Shown here one piece after another: positions 53,322 to 61,446 of a DNA stretch of 64,000 nt. The notes below the pieces were generated by a model. It searched no databases, was not told the origin of the DNA, and saw only the letters and a list, made by a program, of their open reading frames with translations. The DNA lies in the NCBI GenBank assembly GCA_948466345.1, contig CAOKAC010000001.1:62001-126000 (forward strand). Direction: 5' to 3'. Origin of the DNA: an uncultured Clostridia bacterium (GTDB lineage: Bacteria; Bacillota; Clostridia; Oscillospirales; CAG-272). Within the stretch, counting starts at the first letter, position 1; every line of letters starts with the position of its first letter. The position numbers and the translations under genes were made by a program.

Positions 53322-53404
53322 TTTCGTCTAACCTGCCTTTCATCTGAGTCCGTCTGCAAAAAGCGGACTTTAAGCTGAAAATCAGTTTATACCGATTTTG
53401 ACTT

Positions 53405-54304
53405 TTATGATTTCAAATACTTCCGAAGGGAAGCCATACTTCCAATAATACCTGTGATCACGCCGATTACAACAAATCCAATAAACAGAGGGATCGCAAT
53501 TTTTCCATAACCGAGCACAGTAATCATTTGCAAATCCACCAGTGCCATTTTGTGCACATAATTGTATATGTAGGTTTCGATGGCAAATCCGATAAGACTG
53601 GCAAATATACCAATGAGTACGCCCTCTAAAATAAAGGGCATTGTAATGAACCAATTGGTCGCACCCACATATCGCATGACGCTAATCTCACTTCGTCTGG
53701 AATAAACCGCAAGCTTAATTGTATTGATAATAACAAAGATACTGACCACAAACAAAATAATCAAAAACCAAAGAAACACAAGCATTATGCCGCTTTTTAG
53801 GCTGTCCAGCGTCTTGGCCACCTGATACACACTGTTGATTTTACGCACGCCCTCCATAGAGCGCAGTTGGGCCTCCAAATCGAACACCTTTGTTTCATCC
53901 GTGCCCTTATACATAATCTCAAAAGAATCGGAAAGGGGATTATTTTCTTCTGTGATACCGCTGTACAGTTCCTCATAGTCTCCGCTCTGCTCACGCATGA
54001 TTTCCAGCGCTTCTTCTTTGGAAACATGCTTTACAGAATCGATATAATCCAGCTCTTCGATCTGATTACCGATTTTTTCTACGGCCGCTTCATCCAAATC
54101 ATAATCACAGTATACAACAATCTGATTCAGTTGTGCTACGTTGTCTAAATTTACATTGATATTCACCAAAAGCAGCGCAAAGCAGCCAAGAACCACCAGG
54201 CAGCTCATCAAAACGGCTACGGACGCCACAGACATAACGCCATTGCGCCACAGGCCCGTCATGGCCTGCCCTGTAAAATACCGGAGGCTGTAATGTTTTC
54301 TCAT
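53405..54304 (-). CDS. ftsX: Cell-division permease FtsX
   Basis: A 299-residue membrane protein: a first helix (VASVAVLMSCLVVLGCFALL), an extracellular domain of ~110 residues (NQIVVYCDYDLDEAAVEKIG), then three helices in the FtsX pattern (RYVGATNWFITMPFILEG). It transmits FtsE ATP hydrolysis to the wall hydrolase outside. Overlaps ftsE by 4 bases. Confidence 0.95.
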   Translation of the reverse strand: MRKHYSLRYFTGQAMTGLWRNGVMSVASVAVLMSCLVVLGCFALLLVNINVNLDNVAQLNQIVVYCDYDLDEAAVEKIGNQIEELDYIDSVKHVSKEEALEIMREQSGDYEELYSGITEENNPLSDSFEIMYKGTDETKVFDLEAQLRSMEGVRKINSVYQVAKTLDSLKSGIMLVFLWFLIILFVVSIFVIINTIKLAVYSRRSEISVMRYVGATNWFITMPFILEGVLIGIFASLIGFAIETYIYNYVHKMALVDLQMITVLGYGKIAIPLFIGFVVIGVITGIIGSMASLRKYLKS

Positions 54305-54978
54305 TCGAACATCCCTCCTACCCGGTCTTCTACAATCTTGCCATCTTTCAGCATAACTACCCGCTGCTTATAATAATCCACCAGATTTTTCTCATGAGTA
54401 ACAACAATAATGGTTTTGCCCAGCTTGTTGATTTTCATAAGCAGATTCATAATTTCTATACTCATTTTCGGGTCAATGTTTCCGGTTGGCTCATCGGCGA
54501 CAATAATTTTTGGGTTATTGGCCAGCGCTCTGGCAAGGGCCACCCGCTGCTGTTCTCCGCCGGACAACTCTCTGGGAAAACATTTGAGCTTATCCGCCAA
54601 GTTCACTGTACTGAGAATCGCCGGCACACGTCGTTTAATCATAGAACGAGGCGTTCCCACCACCTGCATAGCAAAAGCTACATTTTCGTATACGGTCTTA
54701 TTTGGAAAAAGTCGGAAATCCTGAAACACGACTCCCAGTTCTCTGCGGTAAAAAGGTATCTCGCGATTTTTAATCTTCGCTAAGTTATAGTTGCCTACAA
54801 CCAATGTTCCGGAGGATACAGCTTCTTCTCGCAGAAGGAGTTTGGTCATCGTGGTTTTTCCTGCGCCTGAATGCCCTACGATGAACACAAACTCCCCGTC
54901 GTCAATATGTAAGTCCACCCCGTCCAGCGCAACCGTTCCATTGGGATAGTACTTTTTCACGTGCTTAAAATCTATCAT
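54301..54978 (-). CDS. ftsE: Cell-division ATPase FtsE
   Basis: A 225-residue ABC ATPase with Walker A GHSGAGKTTMTK, signature LSGGEQQRVALARAL and Walker B IIVADEPTGNID. The N-terminal MIDFKHVKKYYPNG is usual for FtsE. It forms the FtsEX complex that controls septal peptidoglycan hydrolysis. Its stop overlaps the ftsX start. Confidence 0.96.
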   Translation of the reverse strand: MIDFKHVKKYYPNGTVALDGVDLHIDDGEFVFIVGHSGAGKTTMTKLLLREEAVSSGTLVVGNYNLAKIKNREIPFYRRELGVVFQDFRLFPNKTVYENVAFAMQVVGTPRSMIKRRVPAILSTVNLADKLKCFPRELSGGEQQRVALARALANNPKIIVADEPTGNIDPKMSIEIMNLLMKINKLGKTIIVVTHEKNLVDYYKQRVVMLKDGKIVEDRVGGMFE

Positions 54979-55034
54979 AATTTTTGTTTATTACCTGCCT
55001 TTCCGAACAAGCCTTTTCGCGGCAGCGCCACATC

Positions 55035-56120
55035 TCAGAATTTTGCAGGCTTTGTTGTTAAATACCGCTTTACCATCAAAGCGACCTTAAAGGTGATGGC
55101 ATGGTCAAATTCCCGCAGATCCAACCCGGTAAGCTTGCGGATTTTTTCCAGTCGGTACACCAGCGTATTTCTATGGACAAACAGCTTTCTGGACGTTTCG
55201 GACACGTTCAAATTATTTTCAAAGAAGCACTGAATGGTAAGCAGTGTTTCGCGATCCAAATTTTCCAGAGATCCGTTTTTGAAAACCTCCTGCAAAAACA
55301 TCTCGCAAAGAGTAGTAGGCAGTTGATAAATCAAGCGTCCGATCCCCAAATTTTCATAGGAAATGATATTCTTTTCTGTATCAAATACCTTGCCCACTTC
55401 CAGAGCCACCTGGGCTTCTTTATAAGAACGTGCAAGATCCTTAATGTTTTCCACTACCGTACCAATTCCAATGACCACCCGGGCATAAAACTCGGAATTA
55501 AGGGTCTCAGAAATAGATTTGGCCAGCTTTTCGATTTTCTTCACATCGTAGCCGGGCTTCAGTTCCTTAACCAAAACAATATCCTGCTCTCCTACGCTAA
55601 TCACATAATCCTTTGTCCGATCCGGGAAAATATTCTGGACCGCGTCAAAGGGAATCACATCTGTTTTTGTAAGAAATTTAATAAGGAACACTACCCGCGG
55701 TTCGTCTGTGTTAAACCGTAGTTCCTTACTCTTGATATAAATATCGCTAGGCAGAATGTTGTCTAAAATAATATTTTTTACAAAGGAGTTACGGTCATAC
55801 TTCTCATCATACAAATTTTTAATATTGGACAGAGAAATTGCCAAAATGGAGGCAAGCTTATCTGCCATTTTGTCCTCGCCCTCCACGAATACGATGTATT
55901 CCCATTTGGTTCCAGAGCCAATAAACCGATACGTGTAGCCTCCCACTGTCACAGCAGAAGTAGTGTACGCCATTTCATCTCTTGCCTCCTGGCGGGTCTC
56001 GCCAATTTTGACAAGCTCACTGCATGCAATGATAACCCCAGTATCGTCAATAACGCCTATGGTACGGTCCACAGTATCAGTCATCTGATGGATGATTCCC
56101 TGAAACAAGCGGTTGGACAT
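55035..56120 (-). CDS. PucR/CdaR-type transcriptional regulator
   Basis: A 361-residue regulator: N-terminal putative sugar-diacid-recognition domain (RLFQGIIHQMTDTVDRTIGV), a GGDEF-like central part, and a C-terminal PucR HTH (FFENNLNVSETSRKLFVHRN). In related bacteria such regulators respond to glycerate or other diacids. The promoter region contains a perfect 10-bp inverted repeat with TATAAT inside it (56161-56191), which fits autoregulation. AGGAGG precedes the ATG. Confidence 0.88.
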   Translation of the reverse strand: MSNRLFQGIIHQMTDTVDRTIGVIDDTGVIIACSELVKIGETRQEARDEMAYTTSAVTVGGYTYRFIGSGTKWEYIVFVEGEDKMADKLASILAISLSNIKNLYDEKYDRNSFVKNIILDNILPSDIYIKSKELRFNTDEPRVVFLIKFLTKTDVIPFDAVQNIFPDRTKDYVISVGEQDIVLVKELKPGYDVKKIEKLAKSISETLNSEFYARVVIGIGTVVENIKDLARSYKEAQVALEVGKVFDTEKNIISYENLGIGRLIYQLPTTLCEMFLQEVFKNGSLENLDRETLLTIQCFFENNLNVSETSRKLFVHRNTLVYRLEKIRKLTGLDLREFDHAITFKVALMVKRYLTTKPAKF

Positions 56121-56160
56121 AATAGCCTCCTTATGTAATATTAAACACTTTTATATATAA

Positions 56161-56191
56161 TGTTGTAAAACAACTATTATATTTTACAACA
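56161..56191 (-). promoter_or_regulatory. Candidate operator over the -10 of the PucR-type gene
   Basis: TGTTGTAAAA (56161-56170) and TTTTACAACA (56182-56191) are perfect inverted repeats. On the minus strand TATAAT lies between the arms, so a bound dimer would block the promoter. Confidence 0.55.
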
Positions 56192-56286
56192 CAATTTGTA
56201 AATTTTCAATGGGTTTTATGCATTTTTCCAAAAACGCAGTGATTTTTTTGTGAATAATTTTATTTTTATATATTCTTAATGTTGTT

Positions 56287-57036
56287 TTATTCCATTTCAT
56301 ATGTAAAGCTCAGGCACGCAAGCGCAAAAGAAGAAGCCGTTTCCGTTCGAAGAATCCGTCTACCCAGTCCTACAGAACACATACCGCTATCTGCCGCAAA
56401 GGCAGCTTCTTCCACAGAAAAACCGCCCTCGCTGCCGATCATCAGAGAAATCGTTGATGGATGTTTGCATCCCGCCATAGCCTGTGCCAGACTGCGCCGC
56501 TCCTCTCCCTCGTAGCAAAAAAGAGGCAGTTCAGCAGCCGCAGCCTGCGCTACAGCCTCTTTAAAATACAAAAGGCCGGACACCTGGGGAATGATACCTC
56601 TGCCACACTGTTTCGCAGCTTCTGCCGCAATTCTCTGCCAGCGCTGCCGTTTTTTTTCTCCATCTGTTTTATCCAAACGGACAACGCAGCGCTCTGTAAG
56701 TACAGGTACGATCCGGGAAGCACCGCATTCTACCGCTTTCTGTACTACATGGTCAAACTTGTCCCCTTTAATCAATGCCTGATACAACACCGTCGTATAA
56801 GGAGGCTCCGACGCGGCCGCACAAACGGACAGTACCTGCGCCAGCACACTCTCTCCTATGGAACAAATGCTGCAGGTATATTCATTGCGCTCCATGTCGC
56901 ACACAGTTATGATTTCACCTGTGCGCATACGCAGGCTCTTTGTAATATGATGTGCATCGTCTCCAAGGATACGTACTGTTTTCACGCCAGTATCATCTAT
57001 TCCTATTTGACAGGCACGTACAAAAAAACGCGGCAT
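56287..57036 (-). CDS. rsmE: 16S rRNA (uracil-1498-N3)-methyltransferase
   Basis: A 249-residue SPOUT methyltransferase with the RsmE N-terminal PUA-like part (GDDAHHITKSLRMRTGEIIT) and the knot motif ISLMIGSEGGFSVEEAAFAA, followed by LGRRILRTETASSFALA. It methylates U1498 in helix 44. I chose the ATG at 57036, preceded by GGAGAG, over a Met ten codons upstream. Confidence 0.95.
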   Translation of the reverse strand: MPRFFVRACQIGIDDTGVKTVRILGDDAHHITKSLRMRTGEIITVCDMERNEYTCSICSIGESVLAQVLSVCAAASEPPYTTVLYQALIKGDKFDHVVQKAVECGASRIVPVLTERCVVRLDKTDGEKKRQRWQRIAAEAAKQCGRGIIPQVSGLLYFKEAVAQAAAAELPLFCYEGEERRSLAQAMAGCKHPSTISLMIGSEGGFSVEEAAFAADSGMCSVGLGRRILRTETASSFALACLSFTYEME

Positions 57037-57238
57037 AGTCTCTCCGTACCGCCCCAGCGGCTTCAATACAATAATTTACGCCGGTGGACGCCGGCGCATA
57101 CTGAAATGGTATTTACTCATAATGACAGCACGCGGCAATCAGCCGCCAGCCTGCGGTTATTATACCGCATAAAAATCAATTTGTCAAACGCATATTTTCA
57201 TATGAAATGTATGAAAAATCTTTTTTTGGCAAAAACTA

Positions 57239-57267
57239 TTGACAAGCGCCCAATCGATTGGTATAAT
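57239..57267 (+). promoter_or_regulatory. tRNA-Gln promoter
   Basis: TTGACA (57239-57244), 17 bases, TATAAT (57262-57267), a consensus promoter. Confidence 0.95.
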
Positions 57268-57284
57268 AGTGGACGCAATGAAAA

Positions 57285-57358
57285 AGCGGAATTGTGTAAC
57301 GGTAGCACGACAGACTCTGACTCTGTTTGTTGGGGTTCGAATCCCTATTCCGCTGCCA
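57285..57358 (+). tRNA. tRNA-Gln (anticodon CTG), CCA encoded
   Basis: The acceptor AGCGGAA pairs with TTCCGCT, discriminator G, CCA. The anticodon loop CTCTGAC gives CTG. GGTTCGAATCC lies in the T arm. The phage-derived segment begins shortly downstream. Confidence 0.96.
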
Positions 57359-57363
57359 AAGCA

Positions 57364-57410
57364 AAAAATCCCCAAAATGCCTTGATTTATAAGGCATTTT
57401 GGGGATTTTT
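57364..57410 (+). terminator. tRNA-Gln terminator
   Basis: AATCCCCAAAATGCCTT pairs with AAGGCATTTTGGGGATT (17 bp), followed by T. Confidence 0.9.
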
Positions 57411-57568
57411 ATTTATCAAACCAGGTCCCAAAATCCCCAATTTATGGATTATTCAAACGATATAATACGGTAAAATACGATATATAATAGGGGACTAAAT
57501 CGGGGACTAAAACCATTTCAAATCACATCCTAATAAATATTAGGGAGAGCGCAAGCTCTCCCTTTCTA
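57411..57568. other. Host/phage junction region
   Basis: No gene. It contains a tandem GGGGACTA (about 57491 and 57504), AT-rich flanks, and a hairpin AGGGAGAGC/GCTCTCCCT (57542-57563). The attachment site of the phage-derived segment probably lies here, just past the tRNA-Gln terminator; the other end is outside the window. Confidence 0.4.
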
Positions 57569-57800
57569 TCATCCAACCCTGACAAACCCAATCCTAGTAT
57601 CCACGTGTACCTTCGTACCCTTCTTAACATTCTCATACAGCCACTTACCAGCCGTTCCATGACCGGACAATACATATGTACCTTCTGCCACCCATATGTT
57701 TCCGTTTCCATATACTGCATCCGATGTGGCTGTACCATTCACAATACATACCTCAAATCTTTCATTGTTACATTGCCATTCATCGCTTACCCCTTTCTCA
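57569..57800 (-). pseudogene. Fragment of a phage glycosidase-type gene
   Basis: In the minus frame ending at the TGA at 57569, the translation runs through DEWQCNNERFEVCIVNGTAT, then VAEGTYVLSGHGTAGKWLYE, to GFVRVG. No proper start is available. The pattern (VLSGHGTA.KWL and a following K.GT.V) resembles the N-terminal domain of phosphodiester-glycosidase-like proteins. It appears fused by deletion to the end of the terminase fragment. Confidence 0.45.
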
Positions 57801-57815
57801 ACTTTATGCAGGCTA

Positions 57816-58115
57816 TTAATCTTGAAGCAAAGTTTGAAAAGAACAAAGCGGAAGTTGTTCTTTGGTTAATTCTGTGCAAGAATACCCTAACGCCCTTTTC
57901 AACAAAGCATTTTCAACTTGAATATCAATGACTTCTTTGCCCCTTTTTAGGGCTGCCGAAAGTGCCAAATACTTATCTCGCCATCCACGCAAGGTAGAAT
58001 ATGCACCCCCCATGTTAGAAGCAATCTGTTCATCAGTTAAACCGTTTCTTGCCCATGCTTCCAGTTGAAGTAAACCTTCTTCCGTCAGCCATTGTTCATA
58101 TTTTCCATTTGCCAT
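57816..58115 (-). CDS. Truncated phage terminase small subunit
   Basis: A 99-residue protein with an N-terminal HTH (WARNGLTDEQIASNMGGAYS) and KEVIDIQVENALLKRALGYS, as in terminase small subunits of Firmicutes phages. Family members normally continue for 40-60 more residues into an oligomerisation region. Here the frame changes to unrelated sequence after residue about 82. It can still bind DNA in principle, but packaging is unlikely. Confidence 0.7.
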   Translation of the reverse strand: MANGKYEQWLTEEGLLQLEAWARNGLTDEQIASNMGGAYSTLRGWRDKYLALSAALKRGKEVIDIQVENALLKRALGYSCTELTKEQLPLCSFQTLLQD

Positions 58116-58513
58116 ATTGAAAGTTCACTTCCTTTCTCCAAATCGGCTATGTATCTCCTATGTCTTTCAGTTCTCTTAATTACTTTAATTGAAATCTCTA
58201 TTGCCCGCACAAACCCGCCAAAGCTGCGGCTCTTTTAAAGAGCTAAAAGGTATATTGCTTTCCCGGCTATAAAATAGCACAACATCCCCACAAGATAAAA
58301 ACCGCACCAACTGGGCGGTTTTTATCTTTCTCTCTTCAAACTTAATGTATGTATAGAAAAGGCGGCACCGCCTAACAACATAGACAGTAATCGCCTAATG
58401 AACAAAATCCCACCAACCACCCTCCATCGTATCTATGGATCTTCATGATACTATATTATCACATAATTCGGGACATTCGGGACAAGTTTTTCCTTTTATA
58501 ATGTTTTTATAGA
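58116..58513. other. Intergenic region of the phage segment
   Basis: No gene seen. It has a 12-bp perfect terminator hairpin, GATAAAAACCGC with GCGGTTTTTATC (58294-58326), which can end transcription of the TIR operon. Short direct repeats GGGACATT-CGGGACAA lie near 58470. Confidence 0.5.
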
Positions 58514-58945
58514 TTAAAGCATTTTGCCGGAAATAGCTAGGCCAACAACAACTAAAAGATACAACGGCCACTCTGTTTTTGAAAACAAAACACGAAAGAA
58601 ACAATACTTTCGTCTGTTGTAGTTTTCTAATGGCATCGCAAATTCTTTGATCCTATCTTCGTCCAAATCTCTTATAATATCATTATATATTCCTCTGAAT
58701 TTACGTTCTTGTTGTAGGTAGTACGAATCCAAAATCCAAAAAAGAAGAGTTGGAGCAATGGCAATATAAATGAACATTGAATTTCCATCACCAGTTTCAA
58801 CATTCATTGATGCCGCAAACAAAGCCAATAGCGCTGATATAACAGTAATCATCCACCCTTTCATTTTAAAAGAGCATTGATTCATCCGCGCAATATTGGC
58901 TTGAATAAATTCCAGATGCTTTATCTTCTTATCTTCCTTTTCCAT
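58514..58945 (-). CDS. Small membrane protein paired with the TIR protein
   Basis: A 143-residue protein: an N-terminal helix KHLEFIQANIARMNQCSFKM, two close hydrophobic helices (about residues 31-47 and 58-73), a cytoplasmic helix (RKFRGIYNDIIRDLDEDRIK) and a final hydrophobic helix (LYLLVVVGLAISG). I recall this HLEFIQ..I.RMN family as widespread and often adjacent to TIR genes. It lies 6 bases after the TIR gene and is a candidate pore-forming effector. Confidence 0.7.
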   Translation of the reverse strand: MEKEDKKIKHLEFIQANIARMNQCSFKMKGWMITVISALLALFAASMNVETGDGNSMFIYIAIAPTLLFWILDSYYLQQERKFRGIYNDIIRDLDEDRIKEFAMPLENYNRRKYCFFRVLFSKTEWPLYLLVVVGLAISGKML

Positions 58946-58951
58946 ATCTTC

Positions 58952-59638
58952 TTATATCTCTTTCTGTATATTATATAAACCTATATTCGACTGGAGATCA
59001 TATGCTTTTTTAATATGTGTTTCTGGATTTTCAATAAAATCTTCCCATTTTACAGAAATCATATAAGAACTATCACCGTGATAAACTACAGAGCCGTCAG
59101 CACATGTATATTTATCTGGATTCTTAATATTAAACATATTCTTTTTCATTATTTCAAACACATGATTTGTTAATAAAACACGGCATTCAGAAGTACAACA
59201 AGTTTTGTTATATGTATAATAGTCATACGAACCCCTCGAATCTGGTATGACGATAGCCAACAATGCATTACTATGACTTTTTACTGAATCCCCATTTTTA
59301 TTTTTTCTCGATTCTTCTTTCAGGGAGTAAGAAATTTCCCATGGGATCCACTGATCTCTGTCAGGTTTTAATTCTTTCATCCCCGCAGAAATCATAATAA
59401 TAGTCAAAGTACTATCATAAATTTTATCCTTAAGTTTTTCCCAAATAGTTTCATCAGAAAGAGCAGAAAGATCTTCGCCATCATCTTCACCTTTATAAAT
59501 GTGTTCCGAGGTTTCTGATATATATTCTGCTAATTTGTCAACATATGTTCTGGCTGAATCACTTTGCCATATATTTTCACTGATGCTTTTCACATTACTA
59601 TCTGCATATTTGTAAGAAACAAATATTTTGCGTCCCAT
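58952..59638 (-). CDS. TIR-domain protein, ThsB-like
   Basis: A 228-residue protein with a TIR fold like Thoeris ThsB (DUF1863 type): GRKIFVSYKYADSNV at the N-terminus, IYDSTLTIIMISAGMKE, and DQWIPWEISYSLKEESR, which contains the conserved WE of the family with the catalytic Glu candidate. TIR proteins of this kind make cyclic or amino-acid-linked ADP-ribose signals on infection and activate a partner. I chose the ATG at 59638 (GGAG 8 bases upstream). The membrane protein follows in the same operon. Confidence 0.85.
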   Translation of the reverse strand: MGRKIFVSYKYADSNVKSISENIWQSDSARTYVDKLAEYISETSEHIYKGEDDGEDLSALSDETIWEKLKDKIYDSTLTIIMISAGMKELKPDRDQWIPWEISYSLKEESRKNKNGDSVKSHSNALLAIVIPDSRGSYDYYTYNKTCCTSECRVLLTNHVFEIMKKNMFNIKNPDKYTCADGSVVYHGDSSYMISVKWEDFIENPETHIKKAYDLQSNIGLYNIQKEI

Positions 59639-59707
59639 AACATTCTCCATAAAAAGCCTAATTTTATATTACAGTAATAATAACATAAAAAACAGCCTTT
59701 GTAAATG

Positions 59708-59911
59708 TTAGCAAATGAAAAGTCTTTGAAAGTCCATAATTTCTGCCTCAGTTAAATCAGAAAGGTCAAATTCTACATTTTTTATTGATACAGTGTTATA
59801 TACCTTTTCGCTTTCTCGTAAAGTCACCTGTTGCGTTTTAAAATGAATTTTCTCTATTGGGAACGTACAATTTCGACCCAAAAAAAGCTTTGCATTTGTT
59901 GGTGTTTTCAT
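59708..59911 (-). CDS. Small phage protein
   Basis: A 67-residue protein with AAGGAG before its ATG. Mostly beta strands, then an acidic helix (LSDLTEAEIMDFQRLF). No family recognised. Confidence 0.55.
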   Translation of the reverse strand: MKTPTNAKLFLGRNCTFPIEKIHFKTQQVTLRESEKVYNTVSIKNVEFDLSDLTEAEIMDFQRLFIC

Positions 59912-59940
59912 ATTTGACTACTCCTTAGTTAAATTTCAAG

Positions 59941-60333
59941 TTAATTTTTTCGCAAATATCTATAACATGCTTTTTTTACATTATCCCCTGTATTCCCTCC
60001 GTCCATTCGCATAGCTACTTTCGTCCACGAATTCCCATCGACAAATCGATAGGTCAGTATTCTTCTGATATGACTATCTTGTACACTAGATATATAGTCT
60101 GTCAGCTGCTGAAATTCCCATAGCGCCTCTACTATTTTTTCTTGGAGCAACGCTCTAATATCGGCGATTTCTGCCGCAAGAGATGTCTTGTCAGACATTC
60201 CTCCAGCAAGCGTCATCCCTGTAATTGTCTGTGTTGTACCTGTCGCAATCGTCTCAATATCATTGAGGCGCCTTTCTAAATCCTTGATTTCCTTTTTCAA
60301 GTTATTTAGTTGCTTTATACGTTCTATCGTCAT
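59941..60333 (-). CDS. DUF1492-type phage regulator
   Basis: A 130-residue protein: an N-terminal coiled coil (LNNLKKEIKDLERRLNDIET) and a C-terminal HTH-like part (RRILTYRFVDGNSWTKVAMR, then VKKACYRYL). DUF1492/ArpU-like proteins act as late-gene regulators in phages of Firmicutes and usually lie just before the terminase genes. Here the TIR pair separates it from the terminase fragment. AGGAGG precedes the ATG. Confidence 0.8.
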   Translation of the reverse strand: MTIERIKQLNNLKKEIKDLERRLNDIETIATGTTQTITGMTLAGGMSDKTSLAAEIADIRALLQEKIVEALWEFQQLTDYISSVQDSHIRRILTYRFVDGNSWTKVAMRMDGGNTGDNVKKACYRYLRKN

Positions 60334-60393
60334 ATATCCTCCTGATTATACCAAATCCCCATGGGAATCTCTCCCTACCTAAGCTTCCTTTAA

Positions 60394-60762
60394 TCATAAA
60401 AACTGTATTCCAATACCCAAACCAAAAAAGAAAAAAATACTTGCTACAGCTACCCATGAAAAGATAATTCGTCTCCCTATTGATGCTTTTGTTATCCTCC
60501 TTGAATAATCATACATGTGTTTTTGCGAATCTTGTATTTTGTTTGCGCCTTTTCTTCTCTTCCACACAAACAAGCCCACAATAGCCATGGCAAAGTTGAA
60601 AGCATAAAGCAGAGCCTGCGCATACTGTGTAATCCCAATATTGTACACGCACCAAAACCCATTGGTGCACATCCATATGGGAAAACACCAACGCTTTCCA
60701 AAGCTGTTTGCTACCGTCCCTATAATAGTCGCTATTGTAACTGCATACGCTATGTATATCAT
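60394..60762 (-). CDS. Small multi-spanning membrane protein (YgjV/PnuC-like)
   Basis: A 122-residue protein with four hydrophobic helices. The pattern IGTVANSFGKRWCFPIWMCT and FNFAMAIVGLFVWKR resembles small YgjV/PnuC-related proteins carried by phages. I chose the ATG at 60762, after GGAGGAG, which overlaps the VRR-NUC stop (ATGA). Confidence 0.65.
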   Translation of the reverse strand: MIYIAYAVTIATIIGTVANSFGKRWCFPIWMCTNGFWCVYNIGITQYAQALLYAFNFAMAIVGLFVWKRRKGANKIQDSQKHMYDYSRRITKASIGRRIIFSWVAVASIFFFFGLGIGIQFL

Positions 60763-61127
60763 GCTTGTCTCTCCTCCATCTCTAAATATTTCGTTATCAC
60801 GTCTCTTGCCGCTTCCCATCCATAGCATACCTTAACTGCATATCCTTCATCAGAAAGCTGTTTGATCCATCCCTCTTGTCGGTCAGTGGGCTTGTTCTTT
60901 CCCACCTTAAGCTCAATGAACAAGCCATGATATTCCCCTCTCGCCACTGGGAGAAGCATATCCGGCACACCTGCCTTTACTCCCTGTCGCTTTAAATGCG
61001 CCGCCTCTTTGGGCTGCCTGCTCCCCCCATTGGGTATATGAAACAACAAATCCAGTTCTGGAAATCTTCCACGTGAAAGCAGCGCCCAACGGAACAATGC
61101 TTCCTGCTCTATTGCTTCATACTGCAT
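60759..61127 (-). CDS. VRR-NUC domain nuclease
   Basis: A 122-residue protein of the phage VRR-NUC type: an N-terminal EQEALFRWALL, then LDLLFHIPNGGSRQPKEAAH, GVPDMLLPVARG and FIELKVGKNKPTDRQ, giving the PD-(E/D)xK-type residues. It acts as a structure-specific or Holliday-junction nuclease in phage replication. ATG at 61127 with GGAGTGA upstream. Confidence 0.9.
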   Translation of the reverse strand: MQYEAIEQEALFRWALLSRGRFPELDLLFHIPNGGSRQPKEAAHLKRQGVKAGVPDMLLPVARGEYHGLFIELKVGKNKPTDRQEGWIKQLSDEGYAVKVCYGWEAARDVITKYLEMEERQA

Positions 61128-61129
61128 CG

Positions 61130-61300
61130 TTATATCACTCCATACTGCCGCTGCAGCTTTTTCCAAACTTCATGAAACCAATCTCTATACTTTCCGCAAC
61201 GCTTGAAATGATAACAAGGCCGTTTGTTCGGACAGGCCCTGCACGCTGGGCAAGGACTTTCCTCGTTCTCTAGATGCGTAGTGCTTGCGTTATTGCTCAT
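61130..61300 (-). CDS. Small cysteine-containing phage protein
   Basis: A 56-residue protein with CPACRACPNKRPCYHFKRC, a putative zinc knuckle, then WFHEVWKKLQRQYG. It ends 2 bases before the VRR-NUC start, so the genes are coupled. Similar small zinc proteins are common in phage replication modules. Confidence 0.65.
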   Translation of the reverse strand: MSNNASTTHLENEESPCPACRACPNKRPCYHFKRCGKYRDWFHEVWKKLQRQYGVI

Positions 61301-61325
61301 TTACCTTATCCTTTCCCATCTATCC

Positions 61326-61442
61326 TCAAATCGAAAACGATTGACTATTATTGCCGCCAGTTAAATCAAATTTCAGCGACAGTTTACCGTATTTCTCACT
61401 GATTATCTCTGCTGTGTGTACAGCGTCTATGTATTTGCTCAT
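61326..61442 (-). CDS. Very small phage protein
   Basis: A possible 38-residue product (MSKYIDAVHTAEIISEKYGK, ending SQSFSI). It starts just upstream of the pentapeptide stop in the same direction, without a strong ribosome site. Confidence 0.4.
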   Translation of the reverse strand: MSKYIDAVHTAEIISEKYGKLSLKFDLTGGNNSQSFSI

Positions 61443-61446
61443 CCTT

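Noticed and set aside
57523-57738. 71-codon minus-strand frame near tRNA-Gln
   Set aside because: The adjacent frame ending at 57569 fits a phage glycosidase fragment better. This frame gives a Met/Arg-rich product without homology that I recognise.
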